A stretch of DNA of 18,998 bases, taken from contig JAJNBR010000071.1 in assembly GCA_021156265.1 (NCBI GenBank), positions 1 through 18,998 on the forward strand, given 5' to 3'. Each line of letters opens with the position of its first letter. Positions within the stretch are counted from its first letter, which is position 1. Source of the DNA: Flavipsychrobacter sp. Its GTDB lineage: Bacteria; Bacteroidota; Bacteroidia; Chitinophagales; Chitinophagaceae. The notes below the pieces were generated by a model. The model saw only the letters and a program-made list of their open reading frames with translations. It ran no database searches and was not told the origin of the DNA. Positions 13,125-18,998 of this stretch are shown here, piece by piece. The translations under genes and the position numbers were made by a program.

Positions 13125-14837
13125 ATGAAAAACCTGCTTTCATTTGTTGCCTGTGTATTGGTTGCTCTGGTGTTGATTGGCCATAGGGCGGTTTATCCTT
13201 TGCATTCAGACAAGCCACTAAAAGTAACCGATTGGGATGCGCTTGGTTATTATATGTATTTACCAGCGCTGGTTATTTATGACGACATCACCCAGCTTAA
13301 GTGGTTTGATTCGGTCGACAGAAAATATGTAGTGTCTGCGGGGGGCTTATACCAGGCAAATAGGACCGAGAATGGGAATTATGTTTGTAAATACCTGGGA
13401 GGCGTAGCAATTTTGCAAGCACCTTTCTTTTTTATAGCCCATGCAGTTGCAGCTCCGGCAGGCTACCCCCCCGACGGCTTTTCTTCACCATACCAAGCTG
13501 CGATAGCATACGGAGTTATTCTCTATTGTGTACTCTCCCTGTTCCTGCTGCGTCGGATAATGCTGAGGTATTTTGCTGATACTACGGTGGCCATAGCGCT
13601 GATACTTGTTTGCCTGGCTACTAATTTTATCCAATATGCCGCTATACACAACGGCATGAGCCATGCATTCATTTTTCCTTTATACGCATTGGTATTATAT
13701 ACCACCGTTAAGTGGCATTCGAAGCCATCGGCAAAGTGGGCGGCTGCTACAGGATATATCATCGGCCTTGCTATCATTTGCCGGCCTACCGAGGCGGTTA
13801 TGCTGTTTATCCCGCTGCTTTGGGATACGCAGGATAAACAAGCCGCTGCTGAAAAATGGCAAAAGGTGCGAGCCAACAAGAGTCATGTGGGGATTGCCAT
13901 ATTTTGCGGGTTGCTTGGCGTCCTGCCCCAATTGATCTATTGGAAGATTACCAGCGGGGCGTTCATATACGATGTAGGCAGTAGCTGGCGTTTTCTTACA
14001 CCGTTCTTTCGTGTTTTATTCGGGTGGGAGAAGGGATGGTTTATTTATACACCGGTAACCCTATTCTTTGTGCTTGGCTTGTTCTACTCAAAACGGTACC
14101 CTTTCAAAAACGCGGCCTTGTGGTTTTGCCTGCTTAATATTTACATCATCATTGCCTGGGCCGACTGGCGGTACGGCGCTAGTTATTCGACCCGTGCGCT
14201 GGTGCAGAGTTACCCGGTGTTTGCCCTCCCGTTTGCCGCTTTCGTGCAACGGGCGCTGCAATCGAAATGGCACTTTGCCGTTTATGGACTCGGATTATAC
14301 TTTGTTGCGCTTAATGTTTTCCAAATATGGCAATACAATGAGGGAATACTGGAAGGTGACCTGACACGTAGATACTATAGCCGTGTCTATTTTGATCGTC
14401 GCACCACTCCTTTGGATATGAGCCTGCTGGATACTGAAGAAATACTGGACGACGAAAGAGATTATTCGAAAACAATATTGTTTGACACTAGCGGGATTAA
14501 TTTTGGAATGAGGCCGGGGCAACAGGTTGAGCTGGGCAGGGTCTCGTTACAACAAAGGTCTCTAAAAGATCAATGGATACGGATTGATTGCCTGCTTAAC
14601 GCTTCACTGGTTCAGGGAGCACATCTGAACGCGGAAATGGTCGGCCAGCAGCAGGTAAAAGAGACCCGTATCAGGTTAAAAAATCCGATCGCTAACCCGG
14701 GAAGGGAGAACCTTTATTCATTTTATATGAAGGTTCCGGGAAATATGAAGGATAGCAGGCTCAGGGTTTACCTTACATCCGAACAGGCCAATAGCTGCGA
14801 AATGCATAATCTCGCTATTACAAGTTTTGTCAAGTAA
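13125..14837 (+). CDS. Multi-pass membrane protein, GT-C glycosyltransferase-like
   Basis: Integral membrane protein of 570 residues. About ten hydrophobic segments occur between residues 3 and 400, followed by a soluble beta-rich C-terminal region (about 420-570). The first loop after helix 1 contains TDWDALGYYMYLPAL (35-49), in the place where GT-C sugar transferases carry their catalytic acidic residue. HNGMSHA (175-181) and WADWRYGASYSTRALVQSYP (345-364) resemble signatures in membrane sugar-transfer families. These features suggest transfer of a sugar from a lipid carrier on the periplasmic side, but I do not recognise a named family and no substrate can be given. An imperfect promoter box (TATATTTA, 13098-13105) lies upstream. 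Its TAA stop forms the start of the -7 box of kdsD. Confidence 0.7.
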   Translation: MKNLLSFVACVLVALVLIGHRAVYPLHSDKPLKVTDWDALGYYMYLPALVIYDDITQLKWFDSVDRKYVVSAGGLYQANRTENGNYVCKYLGGVAILQAPFFFIAHAVAAPAGYPPDGFSSPYQAAIAYGVILYCVLSLFLLRRIMLRYFADTTVAIALILVCLATNFIQYAAIHNGMSHAFIFPLYALVLYTTVKWHSKPSAKWAAATGYIIGLAIICRPTEAVMLFIPLLWDTQDKQAAAEKWQKVRANKSHVGIAIFCGLLGVLPQLIYWKITSGAFIYDVGSSWRFLTPFFRVLFGWEKGWFIYTPVTLFFVLGLFYSKRYPFKNAALWFCLLNIYIIIAWADWRYGASYSTRALVQSYPVFALPFAAFVQRALQSKWHFAVYGLGLYFVALNVFQIWQYNEGILEGDLTRRYYSRVYFDRRTTPLDMSLLDTEEILDDERDYSKTILFDTSGINFGMRPGQQVELGRVSLQQRSLKDQWIRIDCLLNASLVQGAHLNAEMVGQQQVKETRIRLKNPIANPGRENLYSFYMKVPGNMKDSRLRVYLTSEQANSCEMHNLAITSFVK

Positions 14838-14842
14838 CTTTG
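14835..14842 (+). promoter_or_regulatory. Bacteroidota -7 promoter box of kdsD, overlapping upstream stop codon
   Basis: TAACTTTG is an exact TAnnTTTG match. Its first three bases are the TAA stop of the preceding membrane-protein gene. It ends 5 bases before the kdsD ATG, which implies a leader of about 2 bases. Confidence 0.55.
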
Positions 14843-14847
14843 CACTC

Positions 14848-15816
14848 ATGTTCGCAAAAGACCGGGTTCTGCAGCAGGCGCTTGACACCATCGAAATGGA
14901 AGCTACGTCAGTTGCACAACTGAAAAGTTTTATCAATGATGATTTTCTGAAAGCCATTGAAACTATCCATGTTTCAAGGGGCAGGGTAATCGTGACGGGT
15001 ATAGGGAAAAGCGCGGTAATCGCCCAGAAAATAGTAGCTACGTTCAACTCAACCGGTACGCCTTCTATATTCATGCATGCGGCCGATGCCATACATGGCG
15101 ATCTCGGTATGATCCAGCCGGATGACACGGTAATTATCATATCTAAAAGTGGCGAAAGCCCCGAGATAAAAGTACTGGTGCCCTTCATTAAGAATTTTGG
15201 CAATCCGGTTATTGCTATTTGTGGTAACGATCAGTCTTACCTGGCAAAGCATGCTAACTTTTTTGTCAATACAACCGTTGAAAAAGAAGCTTGCCCTAAC
15301 AACCTGGCACCTACAACCAGCACTACTGCACAACTCGTGATGGGTGATGCTATGGCAGTTTGCCTGCTGAGTCTGAAAGGGTTTTCTGCACAGGATTTTG
15401 CGCGTTTCCATCCGGGCGGAGCACTGGGCAAACGCCTCTATCTCAGGGTATCCGACCTTAGCAAGACCAATCAAAAACCGGAGGTGAAGAGCAATAGCAG
15501 CGTACGGGATGCCATCTACGAGATATCGAGTAAACGGCTGGGCGCTGTAGTTGTTACGGAAGCCGATGGAAGCATTGCAGGGATAATTACAGATGGAGAT
15601 ATCCGCCGTATGCTTGAGAAAAATGGCAACCCTGCGGATCTGGCTGCCGCAGACATTTTAACACGTGGACCGAAAACTATAGATGAAACCGAACTTGCGG
15701 TGAGCGCATTGGAAATGATGCGCGAAAACGACATTACGCAATTAATAGTAACGCACAACGGGAAATATACCGGCATGCTGCATCTGCATGACCTTATTCG
15801 TGAGGGACTGATCTAG
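14848..15816 (+). CDS. kdsD: Arabinose-5-phosphate isomerase (KdsD/KpsF family)
   Basis: Converts ribulose 5-phosphate to arabinose 5-phosphate, the first step toward Kdo, the sugar linking lipid A to the LPS core; cytoplasmic. It has 322 residues, normal for the family. A SIS sugar-isomerase domain covers about 33-190 and two CBS domains about 205-322. Residues aligning with the E. coli KdsD catalytic set are present: K54 in GIGKS, E103 in SKSGESPE, E147 in KEACPNNLAPTTSTT, and H188 in HPGGALGKR. I start at the ATG at 14848; a TTG at 14827 would start inside the previous gene. Its stop overlaps that of the convergent PagL-like gene in the bases CTAG, with no terminator between them. Confidence 0.94.
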   Translation: MFAKDRVLQQALDTIEMEATSVAQLKSFINDDFLKAIETIHVSRGRVIVTGIGKSAVIAQKIVATFNSTGTPSIFMHAADAIHGDLGMIQPDDTVIIISKSGESPEIKVLVPFIKNFGNPVIAICGNDQSYLAKHANFFVNTTVEKEACPNNLAPTTSTTAQLVMGDAMAVCLLSLKGFSAQDFARFHPGGALGKRLYLRVSDLSKTNQKPEVKSNSSVRDAIYEISSKRLGAVVVTEADGSIAGIITDGDIRRMLEKNGNPADLAAADILTRGPKTIDETELAVSALEMMRENDITQLIVTHNGKYTGMLHLHDLIREGLI

Positions 15817-16940
15817 AAGCTGGCGCCGATGCCGATCTCCACAAGTTCCGCCTGGGTCTTGTGCGTTTTTAACAAGCAACTAGCAAACAGTTCTTTTAAA
15901 ATGCCGGTTTCACTTTGGATGATATACACGTTCCCGCCCAGCTTTTGATAGTAAGGGTCCATCGCCAGCGTGGCCTGTTTGTAGTAAATGCCTACCTGCA
16001 GCAGTATGCCCACGCGGCCGAATAGAAACTCATTGCCGAAAAAGAAACTTCCTTTCCACGAATTCGCCTTCTCGTTCCCGACATTCACTTCGTTGTTGCG
16101 CTGAAAGGCATAGATATGTTCATGGTAGGAATAGTCGATACCGGCAAAGGCCTTGTTTTTGCTTAGGTAGCGCTTGCTGGCATAGGCCGAGACCAGATAA
16201 ACGGGGTATAATGGCCCGTCGGGTGCGCTTAACTCAGTGCCCGATAGGCCCAGCCGGAAATGTCCCAGCCAGCGGTTCTTCAATAGCGCTAATGTCGCCG
16301 ATACGCGTGCGGGCCTTGAAGTGACCGGGAAATAGCGGGTGCCGATGTGGGCGCCATACATATTGATTCCCAGGTTGGGCTGCCGCAAAGCCGCATTGGA
16401 CATATGTGAAAAGTTGAGGCCACCCTGTATGTCCCAATGTTCACTCAGCCTGTAACGGAGGTCAGTAGAAAAATAGGAGTAGTTGTTGAAATGGCTGCCT
16501 ATAGCAGTATTCAGCGTATCCCAGGATGGAAACCGCTCGAACCTGCGGGTGGCATAGCCGAGGCCAAATCCAGCCCTGAAGGTCCACTCGAAGTTCCCGG
16601 CACGTACGAGGGGTATTTGGATGTTGGGGTATATACTCAGGCACTTGCCATAAATGGTATCCATACCATAGTCCGTATAAGTAAATCCGAAGCCTACAAG
16701 GGGGTAATTCCTGCGTTGCTGCCAGTCCTTGCGTCCGTCGGTCTGCTGCACATAGTTAAGCTCAAATGCAGCGGAGTGATCCGGGACGTCAGCCCTGAAT
16801 TTTTGGGTATGCTTGAACACCTTACCGCCAATAAAGTTAGCCTCCACGCCCATGCCGGCCCATTTATCATTTGTTTGGGCCTGTGCGCCAGCGGCAAGCA
16901 TATATAAAACCGTTACCAGTAGTAGGGTTTGCCTCTTCAT
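15813..16940 (-). CDS. PagL-like outer-membrane acyloxyacyl hydrolase / lipid A 3-O-deacylase family
   Basis: Outer-membrane beta-barrel protein of 375 residues with a signal peptide (MKRQTLLLVTVLYMLAAGAQAQ). The PagL-family core lies at about residues 115-205: FRAGFGLGYATRRFER, then NFSHMSNAALRQPNLGIN. H179 and S181 match the catalytic His and Ser of Pseudomonas PagL. At the position 12 residues after the Ser, where PagL has the catalytic Glu, this protein has N193. PagL removes the 3-O acyl chain of lipid A; whether this homologue is active is uncertain because of that change. It is longer than PagL, with extra C-terminal strands. It converges on kdsD (4-base overlap) and diverges from the DUF502 operon. 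Confidence 0.8.
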   Translation of the reverse strand: MKRQTLLLVTVLYMLAAGAQAQTNDKWAGMGVEANFIGGKVFKHTQKFRADVPDHSAAFELNYVQQTDGRKDWQQRRNYPLVGFGFTYTDYGMDTIYGKCLSIYPNIQIPLVRAGNFEWTFRAGFGLGYATRRFERFPSWDTLNTAIGSHFNNYSYFSTDLRYRLSEHWDIQGGLNFSHMSNAALRQPNLGINMYGAHIGTRYFPVTSRPARVSATLALLKNRWLGHFRLGLSGTELSAPDGPLYPVYLVSAYASKRYLSKNKAFAGIDYSYHEHIYAFQRNNEVNVGNEKANSWKGSFFFGNEFLFGRVGILLQVGIYYKQATLAMDPYYQKLGGNVYIIQSETGILKELFASCLLKTHKTQAELVEIGIGASF

Positions 16941-16965
16941 TTCCTGTTATGCGTGGTCTATGCAA

Positions 16966-16973
16966 CAAATATA
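16966..16973 (-). promoter_or_regulatory. Bacteroidota -7 promoter box of the PagL-like gene
   Basis: On the minus strand TATATTTG matches TAnnTTTG exactly, 25 bases before the ATG at 16940. The expected leader is about 22 bases. It is back-to-back with the DUF502 promoter, only 21 bases away. Confidence 0.65.
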
Positions 16974-16994
16974 GTTTTACCTGTATCAATCACG

Positions 16995-17002
16995 TAACTT
17001 TG
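16995..17002 (+). promoter_or_regulatory. Bacteroidota -7 promoter box of the DUF502-serC operon
   Basis: TAACTTTG matches TAnnTTTG exactly, 20 bases before the ATG at 17023. The expected -33 region (near GTTTTAC, 16974-16980) lies next to or over the -7 box of the divergent PagL-like gene. Confidence 0.65.
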
Positions 17003-17022
17003 CGCCAGTCATTTTTTTGTAA

Positions 17023-17610
17023 ATGCGCCGCATCGCCACCGTACTGTTTCGTTCATTTCTGCAGGGGTTACTGATCTTAAGCCCCATCGTTATCACCGGG
17101 TATCTGATATACGTGGTATTCGACAGCATTGATACTTTAGTCCCTATTGCAGTGCCGAGGGGGTTGGGTTTTCTCATGGTCATTACCCTGGTCACGTTTA
17201 TCGGATACATGGGAACAAGGTTTTTTCTTGGCCGCATGCTGTTCGATGCATTCGATCATTTGTTGCAACACATACCGGGCATCAAATACATTTACTCTTC
17301 TATTAAGGATGTGATGGGCTCGTTTGTAGGTGATAAAAAACGCTTCAACAAGCCGGTGTGGGTATGCACCAGTAGTGATCCCGAAATATGGCGCATCGGT
17401 TTCATGACGCAAAAGGATCTGGCATTTCTGGGAATGGCCAACAAGGTGGCAGTCTACCTGCCGCATGCTTATGCCGTATCGGGATATGTGATCATTGTTG
17501 AAACGAAGAGTATCAAAGCCGTTACAAAAATGACTGCTGCGGAGGCGATGAAGTTTGCCGTAAGTGGCGGCATCACCAGCGTAGAGGAGGAAAAGAATGA
17601 GCGGAAATAA
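17023..17610 (+). CDS. DUF502 family membrane protein
   Basis: Inner-membrane protein of 195 residues and unknown function. Two transmembrane segments lie at about 12-33 and 47-65, followed by a conserved soluble region (HIPGIKYIYSSIKDVMGSF near 83-101, then GFMTQ, VAVYLPHAYAVSGYVIIVETKSI). The pattern matches the DUF502 family, found in many bacteria and in plant plastid-targeted proteins. The C-terminal tail (VEEEKNERK) is charged because its coding sequence also holds the Shine-Dalgarno of serC, whose start overlaps this gene by 14 bases. The overlap suggests translational coupling to serC. No direct biochemical link to serine synthesis is known to me. Confidence 0.87.
   Translation: MRRIATVLFRSFLQGLLILSPIVITGYLIYVVFDSIDTLVPIAVPRGLGFLMVITLVTFIGYMGTRFFLGRMLFDAFDHLLQHIPGIKYIYSSIKDVMGSFVGDKKRFNKPVWVCTSSDPEIWRIGFMTQKDLAFLGMANKVAVYLPHAYAVSGYVIIVETKSIKAVTKMTAAEAMKFAVSGGITSVEEEKNERK
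17584..17590 (+). promoter_or_regulatory. Strong Shine-Dalgarno of serC inside DUF502
   Basis: GAGGAGG lies 6 bases before the serC ATG at 17597 and fixes that start. It lies within the last codons of the DUF502 gene. It is unusual here because most genes in the window have no clear Shine-Dalgarno. Confidence 0.75.
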
Positions 17611-18685
17611 AAAAATAAATTTCAGCTCTGGTCCGGCAGCTCTGCCTCCCGAAGTACTGCAGGAGGCCTCGGAGGCCATCATCAATTATAACAACACAGG
17701 CTTATCCATACTGGAGTTACAGCACCGCGGAAAATATTTTGAAGCGATAAACGACGAGTCTCGTGCGCTGGTGAAGGAGCTTTGTGGACTAAGCGATGAC
17801 TACGAAGTGCTGTGGTTGCAAGGCGGAGGGCGTTTGCAGTTTGCTATGATACCTATGAATTTTCTGGGAGAGCAGGAAAGTGCAGGGTTTATTGACAGTG
17901 GCTTTTGGGCACACAACGCCGCTGAATATGCCGCGTATTATGGCAATGCGGTAACGCTGTCTTCGTCGGAGAAAGATAATCATACTCATTTACCCAAGTG
18001 GCCCGCGACTGTCCCGCACGATCTTTCTTACCTGCACTTTACCACCAACAATACGATTTACGGGACACAATTTCCAAACGTACCGAAAACAAATGTCCCC
18101 CTCATAGCAGACATGAGCAGCGACATATTTAGCCGCAAAATGGAATATAGAAATTGTGCGATGCTTTATGCGGTTGCTCAAAAGAATATTGGCGCAGCCG
18201 GTGTTACACTTGTGGCGGTTAATAAACACCTGCTAGGCAACGTAAAACGCAAGTTGCCGCCCATGCTGGATTACAGCGCGCACGCGAAGGCAAGATCTTT
18301 GCTGAATACCGCGCCGGTATTTGGTGTATACACTTCGTTGCTTACGCTTCGATGGATAAAACAAAAAGGCATTGACACAATAGAGACGGAGAGCATCAAG
18401 AAAGCGGAGATATTATACAAAGAGATCGACCGCAACTCACTTTTCGATTGTAAGATAGGGAAAGACGACCGGAGTAAAATGAACGTGTGTTTTGGGTCGC
18501 GAGATAAGGCTACAGATACGGCTTTCACGGAGTATTGCAGCGTACGGGGTATTACAGGTATCGACGGGCACCGCTACGTAGGCAGCTTTAGGGTTTCTTT
18601 ATACAATGCTATACCTTTGTCGGCTGTAGAAACGATGGTTAGTGTGATGCAGGAATTTGAACACGAATATTTAAAAGCTAGATAG
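17597..18685 (+). CDS. serC: Phosphoserine aminotransferase SerC
   Basis: PLP-dependent enzyme that converts 3-phosphohydroxypyruvate and glutamate to 3-phosphoserine and 2-oxoglutarate in serine synthesis; it can also act in the pyridoxal-phosphate pathway. It has 362 residues, the family norm. It opens with NFSSGPAALPPEVL and has the PLP phosphate-binding region LWLQGGGRLQFAMIPMNFL near 72-90. D172 lies in ADMSSDI (pyridine nitrogen) and the Schiff-base lysine K196 in AQKNIGAAGVT. C-terminal motifs are RSKMNVCF and GHRYVGSFRVSLYNAIP. The start is set by a strong Shine-Dalgarno inside DUF502. A DUF1015 gene follows after 5 bases; serA, which often belongs to such clusters, is not between them. 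Confidence 0.96.
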   Translation: MSGNKKINFSSGPAALPPEVLQEASEAIINYNNTGLSILELQHRGKYFEAINDESRALVKELCGLSDDYEVLWLQGGGRLQFAMIPMNFLGEQESAGFIDSGFWAHNAAEYAAYYGNAVTLSSSEKDNHTHLPKWPATVPHDLSYLHFTTNNTIYGTQFPNVPKTNVPLIADMSSDIFSRKMEYRNCAMLYAVAQKNIGAAGVTLVAVNKHLLGNVKRKLPPMLDYSAHAKARSLLNTAPVFGVYTSLLTLRWIKQKGIDTIETESIKKAEILYKEIDRNSLFDCKIGKDDRSKMNVCFGSRDKATDTAFTEYCSVRGITGIDGHRYVGSFRVSLYNAIPLSAVETMVSVMQEFEHEYLKAR

Positions 18686-18690
18686 TTTAT

Positions 18691-18998
18691 ATGGCAAAGA
18701 TCATCCCCTTTAAAGGGTTAAGGCCTACAAAAGAAATGGCGCCTAAAGTAGCCACACTACCCTACGACGTAGTGAGCGTAGCAGAAGCACGTGCCTACAA
18801 AAAAGAGCCGTATCATTTTTACCATGTCACGCGCTCTGAGATAGATTTGGCTGAGAGCGTTGATGTACACAGCACGCAGGTGTATGAGCGTGCCAAAGAA
18901 AACCTCGATCAGTTTGTAGCAGACAAAGTGCTGTTCCAGGACAATGAGCCGGTCTATTATATTTACGAGCTGGTGATGAATGGCCGTTCGCAAACCGG
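18691..18998 (+). CDS. DUF1015 family protein, N-terminal part
   Basis: The first 102 codons of a gene that continues past the right edge. It begins MAKIIPFKGLRPTKEMAPKV followed by TLPYDVVSVAEARAY and PYHFYHVTRSEIDL, the recognisable opening of DUF1015 proteins (usually about 400 residues). No biochemical function is established for the family, as far as I know. It often sits beside serine-synthesis genes in Bacteroidota, and here it starts 5 bases after the serC stop, so co-transcription is likely. Confidence 0.88.
   Translation, partial: MAKIIPFKGLRPTKEMAPKVATLPYDVVSVAEARAYKKEPYHFYHVTRSEIDLAESVDVHSTQVYERAKENLDQFVADKVLFQDNEPVYYIYELVMNGRSQT

Noticed and set aside
11619..13186. Several long plus-strand open frames opposite the lutB-like gene
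   Set aside because: They are antisense shadows of an unmistakable LutB-family coding sequence; their translations show no domain.
15659..15674. CACGTG-containing sequence in kdsD as a further parS site
   Set aside because: Only the CACGTGG core fits; about four other positions mismatch. The CACGTG cores near 6405, 12791 and 18788 fit even less well in their flanks.

Overview
The window is a gene-dense stretch of chromosome from a member of the Bacteroidota, probably a Chitinophaga-like or Sphingobacterium-like lineage. The signs are a type IX secretion C-terminal sorting domain, DUF2480 and DUF502 proteins of Bacteroidota type, and repeated upstream matches to the Bacteroidota sigma-factor -7 box TAnnTTTG. 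GC content looks moderate. I see no tRNA, rRNA, CRISPR array, insertion sequence or prophage gene.

Left part (1-5659). The 5' part of mnmG runs leftward out of the window. Its start region carries a cluster of parS-like ParB sites: three between mnmG and the next gene (827-917) and one inside mnmG (385-400). A secreted YtcJ-type amidohydrolase follows on the plus strand. It converges, through a strong bidirectional hairpin terminator, on a large minus-strand secreted protein with a PA domain and a T9SS tail. Next comes nadA (quinolinate synthase), also minus.

Centre (5660-6157). This is the only long gap. It holds one exact and three 8/9 DnaA-box-like sequences, followed by an AT-rich stretch, and it lies between divergent genes. 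Genes to the left mostly point left and genes to the right mostly point right. With the parS cluster about 5 kb away and the classical origin neighbour mnmG nearby, this is my best candidate for the chromosomal replication origin. It is a prediction only.

Right part (6158-18998). In order: a PpiD/SurA-like periplasmic folding factor with its own terminator; a DUF2480 protein; a DtxR/MntR-type metal regulator (minus); a secreted L,D-transpeptidase (plus); a minus-strand pair of a LutB-like iron-sulfur protein and a polysaccharide-deacetylase-like protein; a multi-pass membrane protein of GT-C-like appearance; kdsD (arabinose-5-phosphate isomerase for Kdo synthesis); a PagL-like outer-membrane protein (minus); and a tight plus-strand operon of a DUF502 membrane protein, serC and the start of a DUF1015 protein. 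Cell-envelope work (folding factor, transpeptidase, deacetylase-like protein, Kdo, lipid A deacylase-like protein) is the common theme.

Two layout features recur. Three convergent gene pairs overlap at their 3' ends with no terminator. Several -7 boxes sit only 5-9 bases before the start codon, which implies near-leaderless mRNAs. I did not find an obviously new multi-gene system; the most interesting content is the replication/segregation landmark region and the promoter architecture.
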